Program-made: the position numbers and the translations under genes | From: DATFTE01 sp963802575 | GTDB lineage: Bacteria; Acidobacteriota; Terriglobia; Terriglobales; Acidobacteriaceae | Direction of reading: 5' to 3' | Assembly (NCBI GenBank): GCA_963802575.1 | Contig: CAWDJF010000008.1 | Span: forward strand, 248,001-312,000 | Length of the DNA stretch: 64,000 nt | The notes under the pieces: generated by a model | What the model saw: the letters and a program-made list of their open reading frames with translations, nothing else | Told to the model about the DNA's origin: nothing | Database searches by the model: none | Shown here: one piece after another, positions 1 to 8,210 of the stretch | Layout: each line of letters opens with the position of its first letter | Numbering within the stretch: position 1 is the stretch's first letter

Positions 1-678
1 GTAACGACGGTGGGGGAGTTGACCGCGTCGGTCGCGCACGAGATTAACCAGCCCCTTGCGGCAATCGTCAATAACGCAAATGCCTGCAATCGGATGCTGG
101 CGAACCAGTCGCCGGATATCGAGGAGTTGCGCGAAGCTGTTATCGATATCGCACAATCCGCGACGAGGGCGAGCGAAATCGTCTCGCACATCCGCGCTTT
201 CTTCAAGGGAACAATCCAGGACAAGGCCCAAATCGATCTGAATCAAATCATCCACGAAGTTCTTTCGCTTACCGTTGCAGAGGCGGAGAGGAATCGCGTT
301 TCGATCCAAACTGAATTGGGAGGCGAATTACCCCCAGTCTTGGGCGTCCGAGTTGAACTGCAGCAGGTTGTCCTGAACCTTGTGATGAATGGCATTGAGT
401 CAATGAATTCCGTAAAAGGAGAGCGAAAATTGCAGATCAGCTCTCAACAACAAGAACCGGGAAAATTACTGGTCACCGTTCAGGACTCTGGCGGGGGCCT
501 CGACCCTCAACATGCCGTTCATATTTTCGATAGCTTCTTTACTACCAAACCTGAAGGAATGGGCATGGGACTGCCGATCAGCCGATCAATCGTGGAGGCT
601 CACGGCGGCCAATTGAGGCTTGTTCCGTTGCCGCGGCAAGGAGCCACCTTCCAGTTCACACTTCCGGCGTGCGCCTAA
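1..678 (+). CDS. Sensor histidine kinase, FixL-like (5' end outside window)
   Basis: The reading frame is open from base 1, so the start and any sensor (PAS) domain lie upstream of the window. The 225 visible residues begin inside a HisKA dimerisation helix with the H-box ASVAHEINQPLAA, where His is the phospho-acceptor. They continue into a HATPase_c domain with an N-box-like region (NLVMNGIESM), a G1-like DSGGGLDP and a G2-like GMGMGLPIS. The H-box resembles FixL/DctB-type kinases. A FixJ-like regulator follows 21 bp downstream on the same strand, so the two almost certainly form a two-component pair that autophosphorylates on His and passes phosphate to the regulator. The signal sensed cannot be told because the input domain is missing. 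Confidence 0.9.
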   Translation, partial: VTTVGELTASVAHEINQPLAAIVNNANACNRMLANQSPDIEELREAVIDIAQSATRASEIVSHIRAFFKGTIQDKAQIDLNQIIHEVLSLTVAEAERNRVSIQTELGGELPPVLGVRVELQQVVLNLVMNGIESMNSVKGERKLQISSQQQEPGKLLVTVQDSGGGLDPQHAVHIFDSFFTTKPEGMGMGLPISRSIVEAHGGQLRLVPLPRQGATFQFTLPACA

Positions 679-699
679 CGCCGGCATTTGCGGTCCAAC

Positions 700-1326
700 A
701 TGAACGAAACTCCGCCCATTGTCTTTGTGGTCGACGACGAGTCAGCCGTCGGGGTCTCCATTAAGAGATTGTTGCATTCCGTCGGCCTCGAAGCTCGGCA
801 CTTTACTTCGGCGAGCGAGTTTTTGCGCGCGGAACGTCCCGATGCACCGGGTTGTCTTGTCCTCGATGTCCGCCTGCCCGACCTGAGCGGTCTTGATCTC
901 CAGCAAGAGCTGGCGAAGGCAAACGTGGACCTTCCAGTGATCTTTATCACCGGTCACGGCGATATCCCCATGACCGTCCGCGCCATGAAGGCGGGTGCCG
1001 TGGAATTTCTCACCAAACCTTTCCGCGAGCAGGAACTACTGGAAGCGGTGCAGCGCGCCATTAGTAGACACCGCCAGACCCGAGATCAACGTGCTTCGAT
1101 GAGAGTGCTGCAGAGCCGCTATGAGTTGTTGACGCCTCGCGAGCGCGAGGTGTTTCCCCTGGTCGCCAGCGGCTTACTCAACAAGCAAGTCGCCGCCGAA
1201 CTTAATGCCAGCGAGAAGACGATCAAAGTCCACCGCGGCCAGCTGATGCAAAAGATGGAAGCCCAGTCCCTTTCTGACCTCATCCGAATGGCCGAACAGC
1301 TGGGAGTTCTTTCCCCCAGGTCCTAG
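700..1326 (+). CDS. FixJ-family response regulator (REC + LuxR-type HTH)
   Basis: 208 residues. An N-terminal receiver domain (about residues 7-120) has the acidic pair DD at 12-13, phospho-acceptor Asp56 (CLVLDVRLP), Thr in FITGH, and Lys in FLTKPF. A C-terminal LuxR/GerE helix-turn-helix follows (about 140-200; LLTPREREVFPLVASG, then ASEKTIKVHRGQLMQKM). This is the FixJ/NodW layout. An in-frame TTG at 688 is possible, but ATG 700 matches the usual start just before the receiver; there is no strong Shine-Dalgarno for either. It is the probable partner of the truncated kinase upstream and a DNA-binding transcription activator. Confidence 0.92.
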   Translation: MNETPPIVFVVDDESAVGVSIKRLLHSVGLEARHFTSASEFLRAERPDAPGCLVLDVRLPDLSGLDLQQELAKANVDLPVIFITGHGDIPMTVRAMKAGAVEFLTKPFREQELLEAVQRAISRHRQTRDQRASMRVLQSRYELLTPREREVFPLVASGLLNKQVAAELNASEKTIKVHRGQLMQKMEAQSLSDLIRMAEQLGVLSPRS

Positions 1327-1400
1327 TCCGATAGGACCAAGGCCCAATAGACGAAATCAACTTCCGCGTCTAGTCTCACACTTGTAAGGGGGAGATGCGT

Positions 1401-1871
1401 ATGAGTTCACTAACTTTTAGCGCCGCAGAGATCGGAAACGGGCCTCCTCCGCCACCCGATGTGATCCACTCGGATCCGAAGGGACGGGACAAGGCAAAAG
1501 ACAGTGCGACTCGGATAGCGATCGTGGACGACGATCCATGGGTGCGAAGATCGCTGGACAGGTTGATGAGGTCTGCAGGTTTCAAAACAGTGTGCTTTGG
1601 CTCAGCAGAGGAATTCCTGGAGTCCACCGACGATTTCCCCGGCTGCATGATTCTCGATCTGAAGCTTCCTGGGATGAGCGGACTGGAACTTCAACGTCGC
1701 CTGGTGGACGCGGATAGAAAAATACCGATTGTTTTCGTGTCAGCACACGACGACAGGGCTTCGAAAAGTCAGGCCTTGAAGGCAGGAGCCACGGCCTTTC
1801 TGAATAAGCCCCTCGGTGCTGAGACCTTGCTCGATGCTGTGGATTCGGCATTGAGACCGGGAAGATCGTGA
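1401..1871 (+). CDS. Stand-alone receiver-domain protein with Pro-rich N-terminus
   Basis: 156 residues. The first 35 are low-complexity, with a run of five prolines. The rest is a CheY-like receiver fold with acidic residues DDD at 43-45, phospho-acceptor Asp86 (CMILDLKLPGMSG), Ser/Ala in FVSAHDD and Lys in FLNKPL. No output domain follows. The receiver most resembles FixJ receivers, so this may be a FixJ-like protein that lacks or lost its HTH, or a phosphate sink for the neighbouring kinases. AAGGGGGAG at 1386-1394 sits 6 bp before ATG 1401, which favours this start over the ATG at 1395. Confidence 0.85.
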   Translation: MSSLTFSAAEIGNGPPPPPDVIHSDPKGRDKAKDSATRIAIVDDDPWVRRSLDRLMRSAGFKTVCFGSAEEFLESTDDFPGCMILDLKLPGMSGLELQRRLVDADRKIPIVFVSAHDDRASKSQALKAGATAFLNKPLGAETLLDAVDSALRPGRS

Positions 1872-2013
1872 GTATATGCAGTTCAATGGTGCGTAATCTG
1901 ACTCGATCGCAAATGCATAGCTGGCAGCTCCCAGCGTTAGCATCCAGCGAAACACCGAGATCGTCAGAACGCACTACAACGTAAATGCGAAAACGGGGCG
2001 GCTGGAGGCTGTA

Positions 2014-2859
2014 ATGGCTATGGTTAAAAAGATCGTTGAGCGACGGCCCAGAAGCGGTCGGCCTTCGCTAGGAGTAACCACATCCCCCAAGAGTTCTGTG
2101 GGGGCCAAGATCCACGAGATTCTGCTCAGAGATCCATCGCGTGAGTTGGCGAACTCCAGGCCGGACTCGCCGAATTCTGACGGCCGGGAAAAGCATTTGC
2201 TCGAGACTCGCCCGGCCGTCGGCCGTTGTTTCAAAGTGTTGGTCGCTGATGATCACCCGGTTGTACGCTCGGGGCTGGCGTGGCTGCTGGGTGATCGGAG
2301 TGACATGCAGATCATTGGCGAGGCTAAGGACGGTCGCGAAGCAGTGGAACAATTTTCCGCGCGACATCCCGACATCGCCTTGTTGGATCTCCGCATGCCC
2401 GTGATGGACGGGATCCAGGCCGTAGCTCAGATCTGCGAGAACGACCCCTCCGCCCGGCTTGTCATTCTCACTACCTTTCAGAGCGAAGAGGACATTTATC
2501 GCGCGCTTCGGGCTGGCGCTCAGGGATATCTGATCAAGGATGCGCCGGTCGAAGAGTTGGTCGGCTGTATCCACGCCGTATGCGAAGGCAGGTCTTGGAT
2601 TCCACCCTCGGTGGGCGCCAAGTTGGCCAAGCGGGTTACGGATCGGGAACTGACCCGGCGCGAGATGGAAATTATGCGGGCAATCGCTCGTGGCAAGAGT
2701 AATAAAGAGATCGGATGTTTATTTGACATCAGCGAGGCCACGGTCAAAGTGCATGTCACACATATTCTGGAGAAGTTGAAGGTCACCGGAAGGACGGAAG
2801 CCATTAACGTGGCTGTAAGAAGGGGATTGGTGGAGATCGACTCGGCGCTGGTCGCATGA
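2014..2859 (+). CDS. NarL/LuxR-family response regulator
   Basis: 281 residues. An unusual N-terminal extension of about 72 residues, basic and disordered-looking, precedes a receiver domain (about 73-190) with DD at 79-80, Asp125 (IALLDLRMPVMDG) and Lys in GYLIKDAP. A NarL-type LuxR HTH follows (about 205-270; LTRREMEIMRAIARGKSNKEI, then ISEATVKVHVTHILEKL). GGAGG at 2005-2009 supports ATG 2014. The histidine kinase gene begins 20 bp downstream, giving a NarXL-like pair in the order regulator then kinase. The N-terminal extension is not typical of NarL proteins; internal starts nearer the receiver cannot be excluded. Confidence 0.92.
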   Translation: MAMVKKIVERRPRSGRPSLGVTTSPKSSVGAKIHEILLRDPSRELANSRPDSPNSDGREKHLLETRPAVGRCFKVLVADDHPVVRSGLAWLLGDRSDMQIIGEAKDGREAVEQFSARHPDIALLDLRMPVMDGIQAVAQICENDPSARLVILTTFQSEEDIYRALRAGAQGYLIKDAPVEELVGCIHAVCEGRSWIPPSVGAKLAKRVTDRELTRREMEIMRAIARGKSNKEIGCLFDISEATVKVHVTHILEKLKVTGRTEAINVAVRRGLVEIDSALVA

Positions 2860-2879
2860 ACGATTAAGGGAGCAATGCC

Positions 2880-4046
2880 ATGAAAGCAGAGAATGTATTT
2901 GACATGCCTCGTCCTTTGAGTGTCGCCGACGGCCAATCCTTTTCAAAGGAAGATTACGCTGCCGAGGCCGCCATCCTTGAGATGCCCCAATCGCCCGCTG
3001 CCACCCGGCGATCGGCATTTCTCGAGCTGATTCTGGGGCAGATTCCAGATGGTGTAATCGTGTCTGACCGACAAGGAACCATCATCCTTGCCAACCCTGC
3101 CGCAAAGCGATTCGCGCAGTTTGATCCGGAAGGACAGCCACTTGATCTTGTGCAGAGCATTTGGGGAGAACTGTTCGACGGCGCCGGAGCTCACATAGCC
3201 GCCGAGGACTGGCCTCTGATCAGAGCTCTGCGAGGGGAGCGGACGAACGGTAAAGAGTGCCGCCTGATCGATCTAGGAGGGGATTGCAGCGAAATTGTCT
3301 TCAATGCGCGCCCCGTCCAGGACGTGTCCGGCGAGGTTGTCGGAGCCATCGCAACACTTACGGACATTACCCATCAGAAACGTGCGGAATGGCAACTCCG
3401 CGAAGAATTGCTGGAAAAGCAGCGTACCAACATGGCCGCGGATATTCACGATACGGTATCACAGAGTCTGGCGGCGATCGTTCTCCAACTGAGGGCAGTG
3501 GAGATGGAAATGCCCAGGAGGCCGGAGATGGCGCAAAGACATTTGCGCAGCGCACAAGATGTTGCCCAAGACGGTTTGCGTGAGACCCGGCGCTCTATTG
3601 GGACGCTGTCTCAAGAATCACTTCAAGGACAAGATCTGGCCCAAGCGCTATCACTGTTGGCTCAGCAGTTCTTCGCCGCGACACCGGTCAAATTGAAACT
3701 CTCGCTGCAGCAGGAGCCGCACTCCCTGTCGCCCGACGCCCGCCGCGAGCTCATAAGGATCGGCAGGGAGGCGTTAGCCAACGTGTTGAAGCACGCAAAG
3801 GCAACGAAAGTTCGCCTCGCCTTGCTTTACACGAATCGAGAGGTTCGCTTGCATGTGGACGATAACGGGCGTGGATTCGCGACCCCCGGTCGTCCGCACG
3901 CTACCGGCGGCTATGGTTTGACGAGCATGTCCCGGCGCGCCGAGAGCCTGGGCGGAAGGATTGATGTCTTCAGTTACCCGGGCCGGGGAACACGCGTGGT
4001 CGCACGTGTGCCCTTGGATTCTCGCGTTTTGCGAAGGTCGGCATAG
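2880..4046 (+). CDS. PAS-containing NarX/LiaS-type histidine kinase (HisKA_3)
   Basis: 388 residues with no transmembrane segment, so probably cytoplasmic. A PAS domain spans about 45-165 (ILGQIPDGVIVSDRQG, ending ATLTDITHQKRAE, a typical PAC ending). HisKA_3 follows with His190 in AADIHDTVSQSLAAIVLQLR, then a HATPase_c domain (IGREALANVLKHAKATKV; DNGRGF; GGYGLTSMSRRAESLGG). This is the NarX/DegS kinase class that partners NarL-type regulators such as the gene immediately upstream. GGGAG at 2868-2872 precedes the ATG. The PAS domain presumably senses an intracellular ligand or redox cue, which cannot be identified here. Confidence 0.93.
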   Translation: MKAENVFDMPRPLSVADGQSFSKEDYAAEAAILEMPQSPAATRRSAFLELILGQIPDGVIVSDRQGTIILANPAAKRFAQFDPEGQPLDLVQSIWGELFDGAGAHIAAEDWPLIRALRGERTNGKECRLIDLGGDCSEIVFNARPVQDVSGEVVGAIATLTDITHQKRAEWQLREELLEKQRTNMAADIHDTVSQSLAAIVLQLRAVEMEMPRRPEMAQRHLRSAQDVAQDGLRETRRSIGTLSQESLQGQDLAQALSLLAQQFFAATPVKLKLSLQQEPHSLSPDARRELIRIGREALANVLKHAKATKVRLALLYTNREVRLHVDDNGRGFATPGRPHATGGYGLTSMSRRAESLGGRIDVFSYPGRGTRVVARVPLDSRVLRRSA

Positions 4047-4273
4047 CGCACCGGCAGGAAGGTTTCAATGGGTACAACGCGAAGCATATAGCAGGAGTCG
4101 TATGCGCGAGTCGGACTCATGCGTAAGCGGAAGCTACGTACGTGCTCTGAAAGTCAAATGATGCCCATATACGATTGTGCGGTGATTGGGCATTGAATAC
4201 GATGAGCTTGTTCCTGGAGCTAAGACCTCTGTCCTTCGGCCAGAGTTCAGGCTCAAGGTCAACCGCCACTAAC

Positions 4274-4313
4274 TCGCAGTTGTTAAGAGCAACTCAAATC
4301 TTCTCAACTGCGA
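4274..4313. repeat. 15-bp-arm inverted repeat upstream of a small gene
   Basis: Arms TCGCAGTTGTTAAGA (4274-4288) and TCTTCTCAACTGCGA (4299-4313) match at 13 of 15 positions with a 10-nt loop. It lies about 20 nt upstream of the GGAGG of the next gene. It could be an RNA hairpin in the 5' leader or a dyad operator. There is no T-tract, so it is unlikely to be a terminator. The rest of 4047-4343 shows no gene. Confidence 0.5.
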
Positions 4314-4343
4314 ATGGAAAGATAAGGAAGTTGGAGGTGTGTT

Positions 4344-4559
4344 ATGAGTCCCGCCAGCCTAAGGCTCGTCGGCAACGTCAGCCACATCTGTCGGCCCACG
4401 TATAGCAGCGACAACCAGGAGCAGGTGACCGTGTCTGTGGAGGGCGCGGAGCCGTTGTACGCCGAGATCCGCATTCCCAACAAGCCTGGGTGGAGACTTG
4501 GCCAAAAAGTAGTGGTCATGATCGTGCCGGTTTCGGCGGACGATGGCTGGGACTCGTAG
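4344..4559 (+). CDS. Small hypothetical protein (71 aa)
   Basis: 71 residues, soluble, no signal peptide. A strong GGAGG at 4333-4337 precedes ATG 4344. The C-terminal half (EIRIPNKPGWRLGQKVVVMIV) looks like a small beta-rich fold, somewhat like an AbrB/MazE-type or PRC-like barrel, but no motif is decisive. It lies 62 bp upstream of the eRF1-like gene on the same strand and may be cotranscribed. A prominent inverted repeat sits just upstream. Function unknown. Confidence 0.65.
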   Translation: MSPASLRLVGNVSHICRPTYSSDNQEQVTVSVEGAEPLYAEIRIPNKPGWRLGQKVVVMIVPVSADDGWDS

Positions 4560-4621
4560 ACCTAATTCTGTGCACGCCCATACCCGGGCCCCCGATCGAG
4601 GCGCTAAGAGGTGGCGCAGAT

Positions 4622-5890
4622 ATGAGCGATCAGCAGGCGATCCAAGACCGCGAGAAACAAATCGCGACTCTGCGCGAGCTAAGGAAAAGGAGGCACGAAG
4701 AGCGGGCTGAGCGGCCACCCAGGCTGCTGAGGGGACTCGACGCGCCTGCCATAATCTCGAAAGAAGAGATCAAGGGCCTTCTCAAGGCGGAATATCAGAA
4801 TCTTGTGGTGAGTCTTTATCTGCAGCTGGGTCCCGACAAGGTAGTGCCCACCCAAAAAGCTCTAGCAAGGTCCTTTCACTCGCTACAGACTCGCGAACTG
4901 GAGCGACGGAAAGACTTGATCGAAGCAATTCCCAAAGCACAAAAGGAAATGCTCACGCACGACTTGAAGGAAATTGAAGAACTTCTCGCGCAATATTATG
5001 TTCCGCACGATTCCCACACGCTTATCATTTTCAAGTCTGCAGGGGAACTAAACCGTGTCATTCAACTCCCGGTTCACGCGACGGACAGGTTAACGATCGA
5101 TCCCGACCCCTACATTGTTCCGCTGGAGATGATTCTGGAGGAGAATGAGCGAGTCCTCTTCCTCGAAATCGAGAAGCAGGAAAGCCGGTTTCAGATTTAC
5201 CACTTTGGACAGCGCCAGGAACAAGACAGGATCCAGTCCTTTGTGCCCTCGGATCGCGTGGACGATTCGATTCCTGGTCGCGCGCAGCGGCATCGCCTGA
5301 CGCACCTCGAGCGACATTTGAAGGCCACTGCCCAACAGGCATATCACCTTTACAACGACTCGTCGTTCGACGTCCTGGTTCTAATGGGCGAGGAGCGAGT
5401 CATGCACCTGCTGGAAGAGTTCCTTCACGCGACTCTCAAGGCACAGATTATCGGCCGCATCTATGGCTCGCCTGATGCGGATCCTCGCGACCGGAAGAGC
5501 CTGATCGAAAAAGCGCTTCGCGACCACAAAGCTGATCGGGAGATTAAAGCGATTGCGGACCTGAAAGAACACAAGCCCGCGGAGATTGCACACGGACTCG
5601 GAAGCGTTGTCAAAGCCTGCAACCTGTTCCTTCTCCGCAAGTTGATCGTTAGTGTGGGTTTTAACCACCAAGGTTTCATCTGCAAGGAACATCACTATCT
5701 TTCCCTTGAGCCCACCGACTGTCCTTTCTGCGGAAAGAAACTGGTTTCTGTCGAGAACCTGGTCGACGAGATGATCGAGATAGCGCTGCTTCAAGCGGTC
5801 GAGGTCACCATTGTCAGCTATCATGGGGACCTCTTAACCGAGTATGAAGGGATTGCTGCGGTCGTATACGCTCCGGTAACCGCCACCTGA
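4622..5890 (+). CDS. Bacterial eRF1-like (baeRF-type) protein
   Basis: 422 residues from ATG 4622, supported by AGGTGG about 10 bp upstream; an in-frame ATG at 4490 would overlap the preceding gene and is unlikely. A charged N-terminal helix (1-30) is followed by a fold resembling archaeal/eukaryotic release factor 1. The middle segment RHRLTHLERHLKATAQQAYH (224-243) matches the position of the helix after the GGQ loop in eRF1. The C-terminal third carries a probable zinc site, FICKEHH (353-358) and CPFCGKK (367-373). No GGQ tripeptide is present, so classical peptidyl-tRNA hydrolysis is not supported. Bacterial members (baeRF families) have been proposed to act on stalled or hibernating ribosomes; that role here is inference. 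A bidirectional terminator follows. Confidence 0.75.
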   Translation: MSDQQAIQDREKQIATLRELRKRRHEERAERPPRLLRGLDAPAIISKEEIKGLLKAEYQNLVVSLYLQLGPDKVVPTQKALARSFHSLQTRELERRKDLIEAIPKAQKEMLTHDLKEIEELLAQYYVPHDSHTLIIFKSAGELNRVIQLPVHATDRLTIDPDPYIVPLEMILEENERVLFLEIEKQESRFQIYHFGQRQEQDRIQSFVPSDRVDDSIPGRAQRHRLTHLERHLKATAQQAYHLYNDSSFDVLVLMGEERVMHLLEEFLHATLKAQIIGRIYGSPDADPRDRKSLIEKALRDHKADREIKAIADLKEHKPAEIAHGLGSVVKACNLFLLRKLIVSVGFNHQGFICKEHHYLSLEPTDCPFCGKKLVSVENLVDEMIEIALLQAVEVTIVSYHGDLLTEYEGIAAVVYAPVTAT

Positions 5891-5918
5891 TATGTCACCA
5901 TCGTACTTAAAAGAAAAA

Positions 5919-5948
5919 GCCCAGCCCGAGTTCTCGCTCGGTCTGGGC
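5919..5948. terminator. Intrinsic terminator between convergent genes
   Basis: Stem GCCCAG-CCGAG paired with CTCGG-CTGGGC around a 6-nt loop, with one internal mismatch. On the minus strand it is followed by a T-rich tract (complement of AAAAGAAAAA), so it mainly serves the HdeD-like gene; it may also end the eRF1-like transcript. Confidence 0.8.
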
Positions 5949-5963
5949 CTTCCAGCAGATTCT

Positions 5964-6548
5964 TTACGCTGCCTGTCTGAGTTGAGAGTGGGAGGGTACC
6001 GGCAAACTATGAATGGCGAAGGCCAACATTACATAGGACCAGCCGCGGAAAACTAAGGAAATCCCCACGGCAACGCCCATGAACCAGAGGCCGGACCACG
6101 GCCACTGCGCCCAAAGCAATATACCAAGCAGCAGTGTGACCGCGCCGTCGAATACTGCCCACCCCCAATTTGGAAACTTCAGCCGGATGGCTGCAATCAC
6201 TCGAAAGATTCCGATTACGGTGAAGAATGAAGCAAACAGTAGTGTCCATGCGAGTGCGCCGGCCACCGGGTGTGTGACGATCATCAGTCCGATGAAAATC
6301 CCCAGGATGCCCGCCATCAGGTGAAGGAAGATTCCTCCCCACTTGCGCATGCGAAACGCCTGGATCGCTTCTATCACACCGCTTAGCACGATGAGCCAGC
6401 CCAGTACGAGCACCGTCCCAACAGTCGCGGCGGGTGCGATGATGAGCGCGATCGTTCCCAGCATGAGCATTAGGATTCCCAATACCAGAAACCATCCCCA
6501 TCGGTGGCGAAGACCTTCAAGTTCCATAAGCAACGGAGTCGTGATCAT
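5964..6548 (-). CDS. HdeD-family (DUF308) membrane protein
   Basis: 194 residues with six predicted transmembrane helices (from about residue 15 to 185) arranged as three hairpins, as in HdeD acid-resistance membrane proteins. The helices contain the GILMLMLGTIALI and GILGIFIGLMIV glycine-rich patterns usual for DUF308. ATG 6548 is preceded by GAGGGA at a good distance; a longer frame to 6752 lacks family similarity and is rejected. E. coli HdeD contributes to acid tolerance at high cell density; whether this homologue does so is unknown. A strong terminator lies directly downstream. Confidence 0.85.
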   Translation of the reverse strand: MITTPLLMELEGLRHRWGWFLVLGILMLMLGTIALIIAPAATVGTVLVLGWLIVLSGVIEAIQAFRMRKWGGIFLHLMAGILGIFIGLMIVTHPVAGALAWTLLFASFFTVIGIFRVIAAIRLKFPNWGWAVFDGAVTLLLGILLWAQWPWSGLWFMGVAVGISLVFRGWSYVMLAFAIHSLPVPSHSQLRQAA

Positions 6549-6897
6549 AAATTCCCTCGCGAAATCAGTGATCTCTCGTGATGCTATTGAACCGCAGAGG
6601 GTGGAACAATTCCTCGTAAGCATGACCGCCGATTCCGAGGTGCTGCCTAGATTCAGGGAGGCCGCGAGTGAGAGGCGGGCATACGACTTTCGCACTAGTA
6701 CCACGAAGCGCCGGTGATGCTTCCTCGGAAAATAAGGAGGACGCCCACGCACTCAACAGCAGCACAACAAAGCACTGAGATTCGAGTCACGCTTTTGGGT
6801 CCGCGCTGAAAATGCCGCTCGTCTGCCGCGAGGACAAATAACCCGGACTACGGCCGTGGCTACAGAAAATCGAATGAGTAAGTGCCGTGGAAGGCGC
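6549..6897. other. Intergenic region without recognisable gene
   Basis: 349 bp between two minus-strand genes. No reading frame resembles a protein and no tRNA or clear terminator is visible. It presumably carries the promoter of the HdeD-like gene. Confidence 0.5.
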
Positions 6898-7410
6898 TTA
6901 GGGCTTTTCGGGCAGCGGTTGCCAGAGTTCGATCTTGTTCCCATCCAGGTCATAGATCCACGCAAAGCGACCGTAGGATTCATCCATTCGTTTGGGATCG
7001 ATCTTGACTCCCTCTTGTTTTAACCGGTCGAGCAAAGCATCCATATCGTCCACGATGTAGTTGATCATGAACGGTTGCTTGGCATCGAAATACTTAGTGG
7101 AGTCGGGAAAAACAGTCCAAACGGTGACGTGTTCCTTTTGCGGGTCGTCGTGTTCGCGCCACGGAAGCATCGCGCCCTGGCCTTTGTCATCGAGTCCAAG
7201 ATGCTTCGAATACCATTCGCGCGTCTGATCGCGATTCGCGGACTTGAAGAAGACACCGCCAATTCCCAGGATGCGCCCACGCTGCTCCATTTTGACAGGC
7301 GGCTTCGGTTTTTCAGGTTGCGGAGTTTGCACTTGCTGTCCTCCTGTTGAGCCAGCCGAGATCAGCAACAGCGACCCGAGCGCAATTGTGCTCCAGGGTA
7401 TTCCTTGCAT
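6898..7410 (-). CDS. Exported VOC/glyoxalase-fold protein
   Basis: 170 residues from ATG 7410. The first 30 form a signal-peptide-like segment (MQGIPWSTIALGSLLLISAG, then polar), followed by a Pro/Lys-rich linker and a VOC (glyoxalase/bleomycin resistance) domain (about 45-165). That domain has the typical GGVFFKSANRDQTREWYSKH opening and a closing segment FAWIYDLDGNKIELWQP whose Glu is a usual metal ligand. TATAAT lies at 7418-7423, only 7 bp upstream of the ATG, and no Shine-Dalgarno is visible, so either the mRNA is leaderless or translation begins at TTG 7452. The substrate is unknown. VOC proteins with export signals are less common than cytosolic ones. Confidence 0.8.
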   Translation of the reverse strand: MQGIPWSTIALGSLLLISAGSTGGQQVQTPQPEKPKPPVKMEQRGRILGIGGVFFKSANRDQTREWYSKHLGLDDKGQGAMLPWREHDDPQKEHVTVWTVFPDSTKYFDAKQPFMINYIVDDMDALLDRLKQEGVKIDPKRMDESYGRFAWIYDLDGNKIELWQPLPEKP

Positions 7411-7507
7411 GTGCGGGATTATACATTCGAAGGGAGAATACAGTTCGCTCAAGGTTTGCGACGAAGAAAGCCGGTCATTTTTCTCTGAAGATCACACCAC
7501 TCTTCAA

Positions 7508-8092
7508 CTATTGAGAGGCGCCGAAAAGGAGCGGACTCACCATGCTTTCAATCCTGGCTGCCATCTCCTCGGCGGGGATACGGTTGGAGGTCTGAAACCA
7601 GCGGCGCGCGGCTCCAAAAACGGCCCAGGCCGCGGTGGTCGCCAGCAGTGCCGCATCAGCACCGGGTGCTATTCCATGATGGGCAAGCCCTTCCTTGAAC
7701 ATGTCCTCGACGACGGGGATGATGGAGCCTTCGAGCGGTATCCGAGCCAGTTGACCGGGGCAACTTGTGGTTTCAGCAAGATAGTCGCAGACGCCGAGGG
7801 CAATGGCGCGCAGTGCTCCATTGCAGTCGGTAAAGGTAATGCTGCGGCGCTCTATCAGATCGCGGAACCGCACGCCCGTCATGGCCTGCAGCAGGGCGTT
7901 CTTGTCTGGATAATGCAGGTAGAAGGTGGCCCGGTTTAGCGTCGCCTCGTCGGCGATTTCCTGAATGGAGATGTCCTCAAAATCTTTTTGTATCAATAGT
8001 TTGGCCAGAGAGTCCATGAGCATGCGACGGCTGCGCAGGATGCGGGGATCCGTGGCTTCGACCGTGCTGTCCTGTTGGAGACCCTGGGGCAT
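7508..8092 (-). CDS. TetR-family transcriptional regulator
   Basis: 194 residues. The N-terminal TetR helix-turn-helix (about 15-65) reads ILRSRRMLMDSLAKLLIQK, then ISIQEIADEATLNRATFYLHY, a near-consensus TetR DNA-binding motif. The C-terminal domain (70-190) is the variable ligand-binding region, close to a TetR_C-type domain. It is divergent from the DoxX gene with 118 bp between starts, and that interval holds a perfect 12-bp palindrome, so it most likely represses the DoxX gene and itself. ATG 8092 is the first start after an in-frame stop. Confidence 0.92.
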   Translation of the reverse strand: MPQGLQQDSTVEATDPRILRSRRMLMDSLAKLLIQKDFEDISIQEIADEATLNRATFYLHYPDKNALLQAMTGVRFRDLIERRSITFTDCNGALRAIALGVCDYLAETTSCPGQLARIPLEGSIIPVVEDMFKEGLAHHGIAPGADAALLATTAAWAVFGAARRWFQTSNRIPAEEMAARIESMVSPLLFGASQ

Positions 8093-8161
8093 GGCACTTC
8101 AGAGTATATCTCCTCTTTGCAGCAAAAGACACTTAAACGACACCTGTCAATTTATTTGAAT

Positions 8162-8173
8162 CGACATATGTCG
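8162..8173. promoter_or_regulatory. Probable TetR operator palindrome
   Basis: CGACATATGTCG is a perfect 12-bp palindrome with near-symmetric flanks (TTGAAT on one side, CTTAAA on the other). A related half-site TTAAACGACA lies at 8133-8142. Both fall in the gap between the divergent TetR and DoxX genes. Confidence 0.7.
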
Positions 8174-8210
8174 CTTAAACATCATATGCCGTATAGGAGA
8201 ATTGACAACC

